DNA from: an uncultured Pelagibacteraceae bacterium
GTDB taxonomy: Bacteria > Pseudomonadota > Alphaproteobacteria > Pelagibacterales > Pelagibacteraceae
Assembly (NCBI GenBank): GCA_902622805.1
Contig: CACNRG010000010.1
Coordinates: forward strand, 1 to 33,290
DNA length: 33,290 bases
Direction of reading: 5' to 3'
Shown: in pieces, positions 15,002 through 22,920 of the stretch
Numbering within the stretch: position 1 is the first letter of the stretch
How the letters are laid out: the number at the start of each line of letters is the position of its first letter
Translations under genes and position numbers: made by a program
Notes under the pieces: model-generated
What the model was told of the DNA's origin: nothing
What the model saw: only the letters and a program-made list of their open reading frames with translations
The model's database searches: none

Positions 15002-16254
15002 TAATTTATTCTTCTAATTTTTGCACCAACCTTTTTTAATTTTTTTTCAATATTTTCATAACCTCTATCCAAGTGATAGATTCTGTTAATAATTGATTTT
15101 CCTTTTGCTGTTAATGCTGCCAAAATTAATGAAACAGAAGCTCTCAAATCAGTTGCCATTAATTCTGCAGGATTAAAATTTATGTTTCCTTCAATGACTG
15201 CTTGATTACCATTAGTTGAAATTTTGGCACCCATTCTATTTAGTTCAGCTACATGCATAAATCTATTTTCAAAAATATCCTCTTTGATAATTGAGCTTTT
15301 ATTTGCCTTACATAACAATACCATAATTTGTGCCTGTAAATCAGTTGGAAATCCAGGATAAGGAGCTGTTTTTATTTTCATACTTTTAATTTTTTTATTT
15401 CCAATGATCTGCACTTCATTTTTTCTGATAATTATTTTTGAACCTAACTTTTTAAGGATATTAATTTCAGTTTTTATAATTTCTGGAATAATATTAATAA
15501 TTTTCAAATTTCCTCTGGTTACCGCAGCTGCAACCAAATATGTTCCAGCCTCTATCCGATCAAACATAACGGAATAAGAAATTTCTTTAATTTTAGTAAC
15601 TCCGATAATCTTTATAACTCTTTTTGATATCCATTTTATATTACATCCTGTTTCATTTAAAAAACTTACTAAATCTTTAATTTCAGGCTCAATAGCGCAA
15701 TTTGATAATATAGTAGTACCTTTTGCAAAACTTGCCGCAATAATTAAATTTTCTGTAGCTCCTACAGAAATTTTTGAAAATTTAATTTTGTTTCCCTTTA
15801 ATCCTTTTGGAGCATTAGCAATTACATATCCTTGATCAATTTTATATTTAACTCCTAGTTTTGATAGTGCCTTAAGATGTATATCTATCGGACGAGTTCC
15901 AATAGCACATCCTCCAGGCAAAGATACTTTAGCTGAATTATGTTTTGCAAGTAATGGCCCCAAAACTAAAATTCCTGCTCTCATAGTTTTTACTAAACTA
16001 TAAGAGGCAAATTTTTTTTTTTGTTTTGAATTGTCTATTATGATTTTATTTTTATCAAATTTAATTTTTGACCCTAGTGACTTTAACAATGTTAGCATTG
16101 TTTTGATATCATGAACTTTTGGAAGATTTTTAAGGGTAATTTTTTTATTTGATAAAAGGGTTGAGGCAAGAATTGGTAATGAAGCATTCTTAGAACCCGA
16201 AATTTTTATTTGGCCTTTGAGCTTATTTGCTCCAAAGACTTCTAACTTTTGCAT
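15001..16254 (-). CDS. murA: UDP-N-acetylglucosamine 1-carboxyvinyltransferase
   Basis: First committed step of peptidoglycan synthesis: transfer of enolpyruvate from PEP to UDP-GlcNAc. The 417-aa two-domain enzyme has the N-terminal ISGSKNASLPILA, the active-site loop LPGGCAIGTRPID with catalytic Cys116 (the fosfomycin target position), SVGATENLIIAA, PGFPTDLQAQ and the C-terminal ATDLRASVSLILAAL. All key positions look intact. It follows dcd by two bases on the same strand and is coupled to the DUF2948 gene. Confidence 0.97.
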   Translation of the reverse strand: MQKLEVFGANKLKGQIKISGSKNASLPILASTLLSNKKITLKNLPKVHDIKTMLTLLKSLGSKIKFDKNKIIIDNSKQKKKFASYSLVKTMRAGILVLGPLLAKHNSAKVSLPGGCAIGTRPIDIHLKALSKLGVKYKIDQGYVIANAPKGLKGNKIKFSKISVGATENLIIAASFAKGTTILSNCAIEPEIKDLVSFLNETGCNIKWISKRVIKIIGVTKIKEISYSVMFDRIEAGTYLVAAAVTRGNLKIINIIPEIIKTEINILKKLGSKIIIRKNEVQIIGNKKIKSMKIKTAPYPGFPTDLQAQIMVLLCKANKSSIIKEDIFENRFMHVAELNRMGAKISTNGNQAVIEGNINFNPAELMATDLRASVSLILAALTAKGKSIINRIYHLDRGYENIEKKLKKVGAKIRRIN

Positions 16255-16256
16255 AA

Positions 16257-16811
16257 TTAAACTTTAGGTAATGTTACTCCAGTTTGCCCCATATACTTAC
16301 CATTTCTATCTGCATAGGTTACCTCTGGTTTTTGATTACCTTTTAAGAAGATAAATTGAGCAACTCCTTCATTAGCATAAATTTTTGCAGGCAAAGGAGT
16401 TGTATTTGAAAATTCTAAAGTGACATAACCTTCCCAGCCTGGCTCGAGTGGTGTAACATTAACAATAATACCACATCTTGCATAAGTAGATTTTCCAAGA
16501 CAAATAACGAGTACATCGTTTGGAATTTTAAATTTTTCAACTGTTCTTGCTAGTACAAATGAATTAGGTGGAATAATACATTCTGAAACTTGCTTGGTCA
16601 CAAAGTTAGTTGGTTTAAAATTTTTAGGATCAACAATTTCAGAGTTTACATTAGTAAAAATCTTGAATTCATCTGAAACTCTTGCATCATAACCAAAGGA
16701 TGATAATCCATAAGAAATGCTATCACCTCTAACTTGTTTTTCCTCAAAAGGTGAAATCATTTCTTTTTCTTGAGACATTTTTCTAATCCATTTATCTGAA
16801 AGAACTGACAT
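16257..16811 (-). CDS. dcd: dCTP deaminase
   Basis: Makes dUTP from dCTP for thymidylate supply. The 184-aa trimeric dUTPase-like fold shows [48 protein letters not shown] (R and S/T of the nucleotide site) and [10 protein letters not shown] with the catalytic Glu. The form with the final QTGVTLP is the mono-functional type. Its ATG overlaps the stop of a 33-aa peptide gene as TAATG. Confidence 0.95.
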   Translation of the reverse strand: MSVLSDKWIRKMSQEKEMISPFEEKQVRGDSISYGLSSFGYDARVSDEFKIFTNVNSEIVDPKNFKPTNFVTKQVSECIIPPNSFVLARTVEKFKIPNDVLVICLGKSTYARCGIIVNVTPLEPGWEGYVTLEFSNTTPLPAKIYANEGVAQFIFLKGNQKPEVTYADRNGKYMGQTGVTLPKV

Positions 16812-16912
16812 TACTTACTTTTCTTTTTAAATTTTTTTTGAAAAAGCTTTCTTTTTTTTAAATTTTTTCTAAGTGCCAAGCTTAAACGCTCATTTTTTTC
16901 TTTTTTACTCAT
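16811..16912 (-). CDS. Small basic protein, 33 aa
   Basis: Short ORF with ATG at 16912 and TAA at 16813-16811. Composition is extreme: a Lys/Arg-rich peptide with the helix-like segment [16 protein letters not shown] (7-22). Both ends are coupled: its ATG overlaps the stop of the upstream 66-aa gene (ATGA) and its stop overlaps the dcd start (TAATG), strong evidence that it is translated. I recall similar short L-R-x-N-L-x-x-R-K proteins beside murA/dcd in other alphaproteobacteria, but cannot check. RNA or ribosome binding would suit the charge; that is a guess. Confidence 0.7.
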   Translation of the reverse strand: MSKKEKNERLSLALRKNLKKRKLFQKKFKKKSK

Positions 16913-17109
16913 TCTTTATTTGGATTAGTTAAAAAATCCAGTGTAATTGGTTTTGAAGCATCTAAGGTTGATGTTTTATCTTTTTCTTTTTTAGGACCTT
17001 CTTTAGCTAATCTTTTTGCTTTTTTTTCTGCAAGTTTTTTCTCTCTTTTAGCTTGCTTTTCCATAAGCTTTGCACTTTTAGTAGATTTATAATCGTAATG
17101 AATGCCCAT
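16909..17109 (-). CDS. Lys-rich small protein, 66 aa, function unknown
   Basis: The start is ATG at 17109, with a good AAAGGA site about six bases ahead; a longer frame from a TTG at 17187 is possible but has no such site. The protein begins MGIHYDYKSTKSAKLMEKQ, then a Lys/Glu-rich helix of roughly 35 residues (about 16-50), likely a single long coil, and a less charged end (ITLDFLTNP). No enzyme motif, signal or membrane helix. It leads the run 66-aa / 33-aa / dcd / murA, in which each gene overlaps or abuts the next. Confidence 0.65.
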   Translation of the reverse strand: MGIHYDYKSTKSAKLMEKQAKREKKLAEKKAKRLAKEGPKKEKDKTSTLDASKPITLDFLTNPNKE

Positions 17110-17170
17110 AAAAAATCCTTTAATGTGTATAATCCATATTGATAAAAAAATTAAGGCAATAATTTGAAAA

Positions 17171-17198
17171 AAATGCTTTATTATCAATTAAAGCATTT
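17171..17198 (-). terminator. Terminator-like hairpin for the VTT protein gene
   Basis: Perfect 10-bp inverted repeat: AAATGCTTTA and TAAAGCATTT with an 8-base loop. On the minus strand the arm runs into seven T (17173-17167), giving a Rho-independent terminator about 85 bases after the VTT gene stop. On the plus strand no T run follows. It sits just before tRNA-Thr, so an effect on that gene's promoter is also possible. Confidence 0.6.
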
Positions 17199-17208
17199 GT
17201 TTAGATGA

Positions 17209-17279
17209 GCTCCTGTAGTTAAATGGCATAACAAGTCATTGGTAATGACTAATTCCCTGGTCAGTACAGGGTGGGAGCA
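17209..17279 (+). tRNA. tRNA-Thr (GGT)
   Basis: 71 bases to the discriminator A73; CC follows but then G, so the final A of CCA must be added by enzyme. Acceptor GCTCCTG pairs with TGGGAGC (two G-T pairs), D stem GTTA/TAAC with GG in the loop, anticodon stem AGTCA/TGACT with loop TTGGTAA (anticodon GGT), T stem CCCTG/CAGGG. The T loop GTCAGTA has G at both 54 and 58 instead of the usual T and A. It is the only plus-strand gene between accD-folC and rpmH and lies head-on against the VTT protein gene. Confidence 0.9.
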
Positions 17280-17282
17280 CCG

Positions 17283-18002
17283 CTAATTTTTATAAAATAT
17301 TTTCCTTAAAAAGATTGTAATTCCAATTAAACCAAAAAAAGCAATCATTGGAATATAGATAGATGGAGATTTAATCAAATCTAAAATACTCGGTGCCTTG
17401 AGATTTTGGTCAATTATTTCTTCAAGTCCACTACCAATAGAGATCACTAAAAATAATGAAGGAAGAATGCCCAAAAAAGTGGACCAAAAAAAATTAGATA
17501 CTTTTACATCAAAAATACATGGCAAAACATTTTGAATTTGAAATGGAATTCCTCCAACAAATCTAAAAATCAATAAATAAATAAATTCAGATTTTCTAAA
17601 TTTTTCCTCAAGTTCTTTAAAACGACTCAAAAATTTATCCCTTATCATGTCTTTTAAAAAATAATTTGCAAAAATATAAAGGAAAGTTGCGCCAAAAGTC
17701 ATTCCAATTGAAGCAAATAACAAACCAAACCATTTACCAAAAATAAATCCAGCAAACAATGCTAATGGTGAACCAAACCCTGCTGCAAAAACCCATAAAG
17801 TTGAAAATATAATAAATAGTGCACCTAAAAAAAATAAGTTCGATTGTCTAAGTTGATAAAAATAATCTCGATTATTTTTAATAAATTCGTAACTAGTTAT
17901 TTCATCAAAACTAAATTTAGTGAATATCAAATATAAAATTAAACCAACAGCTGAAATATAAAATAGACCAATAAATAATTTAATTTTTTTAGTTTTTGTC
18001 AT
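17283..18002 (-). CDS. TVP38/TMEM64-family (VTT domain) membrane protein
   Basis: 239-aa inner-membrane protein of the DedA/VTT superfamily. Hydrophobic helices are seen near 8-26, 56-88, 90-116, 140-160, 170-195 and 213-231. The VTT core reads FGSPLALFAGFIFGKWFGL, then GATFLYIFANYF, and the re-entrant motif FRFVGGIPFQIQNVLP. Relatives act in lipid scrambling or undecaprenyl-phosphate transport in some bacteria and archaea; substrate here is unknown. ATG at 18002. Its stop is four bases after the tRNA-Thr discriminator base on the other strand, so its transcript reads antisense through the tRNA before the 17198-17171 hairpin. Confidence 0.87.
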   Translation of the reverse strand: MTKTKKIKLFIGLFYISAVGLILYLIFTKFSFDEITSYEFIKNNRDYFYQLRQSNLFFLGALFIIFSTLWVFAAGFGSPLALFAGFIFGKWFGLLFASIGMTFGATFLYIFANYFLKDMIRDKFLSRFKELEEKFRKSEFIYLLIFRFVGGIPFQIQNVLPCIFDVKVSNFFWSTFLGILPSLFLVISIGSGLEEIIDQNLKAPSILDLIKSPSIYIPMIAFFGLIGITIFLRKIFYKN

Positions 18003-18033
18003 TGATTTAGATGTTTATTATAAAATCTTATAT

Positions 18034-18062
18034 TTGCTATTTATATATTTAATTACTATAAA
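18034..18062 (+). promoter_or_regulatory. Candidate sigma-70-type promoter of the rpmH operon
   Basis: TTGCTA at 18034-18039 and TATAAA at 18057-18062, exactly 17 bases apart, about 33 bases before the rpmH start. It lies in the 93-base gap between the divergent VTT gene and rpmH, the natural start of the rpmH-rnpA-yidD-yidC unit. Confidence 0.5.
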
Positions 18063-18095
18063 GGGCGAAATTTAGGAAAAATTAAACAATATTTT

Positions 18096-18251
18096 ATGAA
18101 AAGAACTTACCAACCCAAAAAAGGCAAAAGATTAAAAAAGCATGGATTTCGATCTAAGATGAAGACAAAAGGTGGTCGAAAACTTCTGAAAAGAAGACGT
18201 GCTAGAGGAAGAAAAAATTTAACTGTTTCATCAACTGTAAAAAAAAAATAA
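18096..18251 (+). CDS. rpmH: 50S ribosomal protein L34
   Basis: 51-aa highly basic ribosomal protein. The sequence begins [20 protein letters not shown] and has [20 protein letters not shown], the L34 signature; only the C-terminal tail is variable. ATG at 18096, TAA at 18249-18251. It stands first in rpmH-rnpA-yidD-yidC, the classic bacterial order, 10 bases before rnpA. Confidence 0.97.
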   Translation: MKRTYQPKKGKRLKKHGFRSKMKTKGGRKLLKRRRARGRKNLTVSSTVKKK

Positions 18252-18261
18252 TCATATCAAA

Positions 18262-18603
18262 ATGAAAAGCAAAATTCTTGCTCTTTCAAAAAATGAAGAA
18301 TTCAAAAACCTTCTTCAACAAAAAAAAATCTCAAATAAATATGTAACTATTTTTTATGGAAAACTGGTCAATAAAAGTAAAAGCAAACTTAATATTAGCT
18401 TTGTGACTAAGAAAAAAATTGGTAATGCAGTTAAAAGAAACAAAATAAAAAGACGTCTTAGAAATATAGTAAATGAGGCAATTAAAACTATTACTATAGA
18501 ATTAGATTATTCATACCTTGTTATTGCTAAGCCAACTATGCTAAATAACGATTATACAATTATAAAAGAAACCTTGTTTAAAGACTTAGAAAGAATAAGC
18601 TAA
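18262..18603 (+). CDS. rnpA: Ribonuclease P protein component
   Basis: Protein subunit of RNase P, which trims 5' leaders from tRNA precursors such as the three tRNAs of this window. The 113-aa basic protein has the family RNR motif as NAVKRNKIKRRLRNIVNEA (54-72). The preceding strand NISFVTKKKIG and the later YLVIAKPT are also typical. The stop overlaps the yidD start as TAATG. Confidence 0.93.
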   Translation: MKSKILALSKNEEFKNLLQQKKISNKYVTIFYGKLVNKSKSKLNISFVTKKKIGNAVKRNKIKRRLRNIVNEAIKTITIELDYSYLVIAKPTMLNNDYTIIKETLFKDLERIS

Positions 18604-18854
18604 TGGAATTTTTAACTATAATACTCATAAAATTTATTAAAGGATACCAATATTTAATAAGTCCTCTACTAGGACATACATGTCGTTATCTCCCAACTTG
18701 TTCTGAATATAGTATTGACGCATTGAGAACTTATGGTTTTTTCAAAGGTCTATATATGAGTATTAAGAGAATTCTGTCTTGCCATCCAATTAAATTTCTT
18801 GGTGGAGGGGAAGGGTTTAACCCAGTAAATAAAAAAATAAAAATTAAAAAGTAA
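18603..18854 (+). CDS. yidD: Membrane protein insertion efficiency factor YidD
   Basis: 83-aa membrane-associated protein with the family pattern GYQYLISPLLGHTCRYLPTC then SEYSIDALRTYGFFKG and SCHPIKFLGGGEGFNPV; the conserved Cys residues are present. It assists YidC in membrane-protein insertion. It overlaps both rnpA and yidC by one base (TAATG). Confidence 0.95.
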   Translation: MEFLTIILIKFIKGYQYLISPLLGHTCRYLPTCSEYSIDALRTYGFFKGLYMSIKRILSCHPIKFLGGGEGFNPVNKKIKIKK

Positions 18855-20536
18855 TGGATACAAAAAATGTAGTTGCAGCAATATCTCTGTCGGCGGCAGT
18901 AATAGTTTTATATTCACTATTTTTTTTACCAGAGCCTATTCAAAAATCAGAAAATTTATCGGAAAAAGAAAAAATTGAAAATAACTCTGATACACCTAGT
19001 TTAAATCAAAAAAAAGAAATTGTTAAAATTTCTCGTAATGATGCAATAAACCAAAATAATAGAGTTAATTTTGAAAATGAAAATATTCGAGGTTCTATAT
19101 CTCTTAATGGAGCTGTTATAGATGATTTAACATTTAAACAATACAATACAGAATTAGAAAGTAATAAAAACGTTGTTCTTTTAAATCCAAGAAATGTAGA
19201 GGAAGGGTATTTTATCGAGAGTGGGTTTGTGACCTCCGACAAGAATATTGATATTCCAAGCTCAGATACTGTCTGGTCACTTGATGGAAACAATAAGTTA
19301 ACTGAACAAAATCCAATTAAAATTTCTTGGACTAATGATCAAGGTATTACTTTTATAAAAGAGATTTCATTAGATAATCAATTTTTATTCACAATTAATC
19401 AAAGAGTAATCAATTCTACGGATAAGAAATTTGATTTTTATTCTTATGGTCAAATTATAAGAAATAAAATCCCTGAGGGTCTTTCAAATTTTTATATTCT
19501 ACATGAAGGTTTACTGGCTGCACTTGATGGAGATTTAATTGAGGAAGATTATGATGATATTAAAGATCAAAAATTTACCAAAAGTGCAAAGAAAGGGTGG
19601 TTTGGTATTGGAGATAAATATTGGATAAGTTCTATTATTCCTCCAAGAGACAAGGAATTTAAAATTACTTTTGACTATAAAGATAAATTTAGAGCAAACT
19701 ATATTTCAACCGAACCTATTGAGCTTGCAAGTAACTCATCAATTGAGGATGAAATGCAAATTATTATTGCAGCAAAAAGAGTTGACGTTGTAGATGGTTA
19801 TGCTGAACAATTAAATATAGACAAATTCGATCTAGTTATCGATTGGGGATTTTTATATTTTATAACGAAACCTCTTTTTTATGGAATTGATTATTTTTTC
19901 AAATTATTAGGAAATTATGGATTGGCAATTATAGCTATAACAATTTGTATTAGATTAGCCTTTTTTCCATTAGCTAATTTTTCATTTAGAAGCATGGCAA
20001 AAATGAAAGCACTCCAGCCTGAAATGGTAAGACTAAAAGAACTTCATAAGAACGATAAAATGAAGCTTCAACAAGAAATGATGGCGCTTTACAAAAAAGA
20101 AAAAGTTAATCCCATGTCAGGATGTTTGCCCATTTTGGTTCAAATACCTGTTTTTTTTGCTTTATATAAAGTTTTATTTGTAACTATTGAAATGAGACAA
20201 ATGCCATTTTATGGATGGATACATGATTTGAGTGAGCGAGATCCTACAAGTTTATTTAATCTATTTGGTTTATTGCCTTACGACGTTCCATCTTTCTTAG
20301 TTATTGGTGCGTGGCCCGTTGCAATGGGTGTATCAATGTGGGTTCAACAAAAACTTAACCCAGCACCTACAGATGCTATGCAGGCACGGATTTTTCAATT
20401 TTTTCCGCTTTTCCTTACTGTAATCCTTGCCCCATTCCCAAGCGGACTAGTAATTTATTGGACAGTAAATAATATTTTAACAATGGCCCAACAAATATTT
20501 ATAATGAAAAGAACAACAGTTAAAACTGTAACTTAA
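18854..20536 (+). CDS. yidC: Membrane protein insertase YidC
   Basis: 560-aa inner-membrane insertase (Oxa1/Alb3 family, Gram-negative form). TM1 lies at about 6-24, followed by a low-complexity linker and a large periplasmic beta-domain to roughly residue 325. The five-helix conserved core follows, with ICIRLAFFPLANFSFRSMAK (conserved Arg), a cytoplasmic hairpin KMKALQPEMVRLKELHKNDK, GCLPILVQIPVFFALYKVLF and a C-terminal VIYWTVNNILTMAQQ. Length and order match alphaproteobacterial YidC. Its stop overlaps argB as TAATG, linking membrane biogenesis and arginine synthesis in one transcript. Confidence 0.96.
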   Translation: MDTKNVVAAISLSAAVIVLYSLFFLPEPIQKSENLSEKEKIENNSDTPSLNQKKEIVKISRNDAINQNNRVNFENENIRGSISLNGAVIDDLTFKQYNTELESNKNVVLLNPRNVEEGYFIESGFVTSDKNIDIPSSDTVWSLDGNNKLTEQNPIKISWTNDQGITFIKEISLDNQFLFTINQRVINSTDKKFDFYSYGQIIRNKIPEGLSNFYILHEGLLAALDGDLIEEDYDDIKDQKFTKSAKKGWFGIGDKYWISSIIPPRDKEFKITFDYKDKFRANYISTEPIELASNSSIEDEMQIIIAAKRVDVVDGYAEQLNIDKFDLVIDWGFLYFITKPLFYGIDYFFKLLGNYGLAIIAITICIRLAFFPLANFSFRSMAKMKALQPEMVRLKELHKNDKMKLQQEMMALYKKEKVNPMSGCLPILVQIPVFFALYKVLFVTIEMRQMPFYGWIHDLSERDPTSLFNLFGLLPYDVPSFLVIGAWPVAMGVSMWVQQKLNPAPTDAMQARIFQFFPLFLTVILAPFPSGLVIYWTVNNILTMAQQIFIMKRTTVKTVT

Positions 20537-21402
20537 TGTCAAAGATTACAGAGGAAGAAATAAAAAAAATTCTACCAGTAAAAGGCCCTTCTTTTGAAGA
20601 GGTAAAAGATTATTTAGAAAAATATAGTGGTGAATATATTGTTATTAAATGTGGTGGAAGTGTTTTGGTTAATCAGGATTTGTTTAACAATTTTATCAAT
20701 GATATTTCAATATTAAATAAGTTAGGTTTTATTCCTATTATAGTTCATGGGGGAGGAAAAAGAATATCAACCAAATTAAATGAGTCGGGAATTAAAAGCA
20801 ATTTTGTAGATGGGTTAAGAGTCACAGATGAAAAATCTATAAACATAGTTGAGGAAGTTTTAAATACTTTTAATGAAGAAATAACAGATGCGCTCAAAAA
20901 CAACAATTGTAATAGCCAAGGAATAACTAATAAAAAAAATAATATTTTAAGAGTTGAGCAAGAAAACAAAAATCTCGGTTTTGTGGGCACTCCTAAAGAA
21001 ATTGACCAATCAATTATTGATAAAATAGTAAAAGAAAAAAAAGTTCCCGTGATAGCTCCTTTAGGGTTAGATAAAAATAATCAAGTTTTTAATATTAATG
21101 CTGACACAGCTGCTGGTACTATTGCGAAAAAACTGAACGCAAGAAGATTAATAATAATGAGTGATATTGAGGGTGTTTTGGATGATAATAAAAATTTAAT
21201 AAATGAAATCAATACCCATAAAATTGATGAGTTAATAAAAAATGAAACAATATTTGGAGGAATGATACCAAAAATTAAAAATTGTTTAGATGTTGCAAGT
21301 AATGGGGTCAGAGGAGTAGTAATTATTGATGGAAGAAAAAAACATTCAATATTATTTGAATTACTTTCCAAAAAAGGGTCAGGTACACTAATAAGAAAAT
21401 GA
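20536..21402 (+). CDS. argB: Acetylglutamate kinase
   Basis: Phosphorylates N-acetylglutamate in arginine synthesis. The 288-aa amino-acid-kinase fold has IVIKCGGSVL (ATP site), IIVHGGGKRIS and DGLRVTDE (acetylglutamate site), NINADTAAGTIAKKL and FGGMIPKIKNCLDVASNGV, the region of the Lys and Met typical of the family. The N-terminal helix of about 30 residues is the feature found in arginine-sensitive, hexameric forms, so feedback control by arginine is likely. It shares ATGA with the next gene. Confidence 0.94.
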   Translation: MSKITEEEIKKILPVKGPSFEEVKDYLEKYSGEYIVIKCGGSVLVNQDLFNNFINDISILNKLGFIPIIVHGGGKRISTKLNESGIKSNFVDGLRVTDEKSINIVEEVLNTFNEEITDALKNNNCNSQGITNKKNNILRVEQENKNLGFVGTPKEIDQSIIDKIVKEKKVPVIAPLGLDKNNQVFNINADTAAGTIAKKLNARRLIIMSDIEGVLDDNKNLINEINTHKIDELIKNETIFGGMIPKIKNCLDVASNGVRGVVIIDGRKKHSILFELLSKKGSGTLIRK

Positions 21403-22088
21403 ATTTAAAAGGAAAAAAATATCTTTTATTAGATCTTGATGGTGTCTGTTATGGAAAACATAACAACTACTCATTAGAAAAAGTATTTGGTCAAGTATCT
21501 AGAAAAATGACGCAGTTTATCTCAGAGAGACTTAAAATAAATATGAAAGAAGCAAAAGAACTTCAAACAAATTATTTTTATAAATATAATACAAGTCTAA
21601 ATGGTTTGATGATTCATCATGATATACCTCCACAAGAATTCTTGAAATATGTTCATAATATTGATCTTTCTTTTATGAAAGAGGATAAAATTATGAGAAA
21701 TGAACTTGAGAAATTAGATATGAAAAAATTTATTTTTACAAATGGTAGTGCTGACCATGCAAAAAATATTTTAACACACCTTGGTGTTTACGATTTATTT
21801 GGAAGGGATAAAGTGTTTGATATACAAGATGCTGGATATGTTCCAAAACCTGAAGCAAAAACTTTTGACTTAATGGTAAAAAAATTCGGTATTGATCCAA
21901 AAGAAACTATCTATATTGAGGATATTGCAAAAAATCTAAGTATAGGGCATGAAAGGGGATGTACAACTGTTTGGTTAATCAATGATGATCATTTTGGAGA
22001 GATGGATTCAGATAAAGATTATATTTCTCATAAAATTGAAAATCTGTCTTTATTTCTAAAAGAAATAAGGTTATTAAAAAGCCAGTAA
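21399..22088 (+). CDS. HAD-family hydrolase, probable pyrimidine 5'-nucleotidase
   Basis: 229-aa HAD phosphatase. Motif I is LLDLDGVCYG (Asp-x-Asp; the pyrimidine nucleotidase group often has D-L-D-N-T-L-Y), motif II is FIFTNGSADHA, motif III has Lys in YVPKPEAKTF and motif IV is YIEDIAKNL. The helical cap between motifs I and II carries NYFYKYNTSLNGLM, like the Y-x-x-Y-G-x-x-L-x-G pattern of yeast SDT1 / pyrimidine 5'-nucleotidases. It lies between argB and dapD, where alphaproteobacteria often have this gene. Substrate is inferred from family only. Confidence 0.85.
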   Translation: MNLKGKKYLLLDLDGVCYGKHNNYSLEKVFGQVSRKMTQFISERLKINMKEAKELQTNYFYKYNTSLNGLMIHHDIPPQEFLKYVHNIDLSFMKEDKIMRNELEKLDMKKFIFTNGSADHAKNILTHLGVYDLFGRDKVFDIQDAGYVPKPEAKTFDLMVKKFGIDPKETIYIEDIAKNLSIGHERGCTTVWLINDDHFGEMDSDKDYISHKIENLSLFLKEIRLLKSQ

Positions 22089-22091
22089 AAT

Positions 22092-22919
22092 ATGTCTATA
22101 GAAAAAATTATTAATGATGCTTGGGAAAATAAAGATCAAGTAAATCAAAATTCAGAAAAATCACTTAAAGATGCAATCAATCAAGTCATTGATGATTTAG
22201 ATAGCGGTAAATCTCGTGTTGCTGAAAAAATTAATGACAAATGGATTACACACCAACATTTAAAGAAAGCAATTATGTTAAGTTTCCGAATTTATCCAAT
22301 GGAAAATTTAAATGGCCCATATAGCAGTTGGTATGACAAATCACATTTGTTAAAAGGTAAAACAGCTGGATGGTCAAAAGAAGATCATGAAAAAGCTGGG
22401 TTCCGAATGGTTCCTAACTCACCTGTAAGAAAAGGATCTTTCGTTGGAAAAAATGCTGTACTTATGCCATGTTATGTAAATATTGGTGCATACATTGATG
22501 AGGGTACAATGATTGATACTTTTGCAAGAGCAGGAAGTTGTTGTCAAATAGGAAAGAATTGCCACATATCAGCTGGTTCAGGGGTCGGGGGTGTTTTAGA
22601 ACCTGCTCAAGCATTACCAACCATAATTGAAGATAATGTTTTTTTAGGAGCCATGTCTGAAGTAGTAGAAGGAGTAATTGTGGGTGAAGGATCTGTTTTA
22701 AGTATGGGAATGTATATTGGTCAATCAACTAAAATAGTTGATAGAAAAACTGGTGAAATCTCTTATGGAAAAATTCCACCTTATTCTGTTGTGGTTCCTG
22801 GCTCATTACCAGATAAAAATGATCCTTCAAGACCATCTTTATATTGTGCAGTAATAATTAAACAAGTTGATGAAAAAACAAGATCAAAAACATCAGTTAA
22901 TGATCTTTTAAGAGAATAA
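22092..22919 (+). CDS. dapD: Tetrahydrodipicolinate N-succinyltransferase
   Basis: Succinylates tetrahydrodipicolinate in the lysine/diaminopimelate pathway. The 275-aa protein has an N-terminal helical domain, then a left-handed beta-helix of hexapeptide repeats from about residue 105 to 225 (VLMPCYVNIGAYIDEGTMID, GKNCHISAGSGVGGVLEP, EDNVFLGAMSEVVEGVIVGE), and a C-terminal strand region. All match DapD. It is followed after one base by dapE, the enzyme two steps later, so the succinylase branch is complete apart from DapC. Confidence 0.96.
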   Translation: MSIEKIINDAWENKDQVNQNSEKSLKDAINQVIDDLDSGKSRVAEKINDKWITHQHLKKAIMLSFRIYPMENLNGPYSSWYDKSHLLKGKTAGWSKEDHEKAGFRMVPNSPVRKGSFVGKNAVLMPCYVNIGAYIDEGTMIDTFARAGSCCQIGKNCHISAGSGVGGVLEPAQALPTIIEDNVFLGAMSEVVEGVIVGEGSVLSMGMYIGQSTKIVDRKTGEISYGKIPPYSVVVPGSLPDKNDPSRPSLYCAVIIKQVDEKTRSKTSVNDLLRE

Positions 22920-22920
22920 A

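Noticed and set aside
17110-17187. Hydrophobic N-terminal extension (TTG at 17187) of the 66-aa Lys-rich protein, suggesting a membrane anchor
   Set aside because: The ATG at 17109 has a good AAAGGA site, and the extension overlaps the terminator hairpin region; no sign that it is translated.
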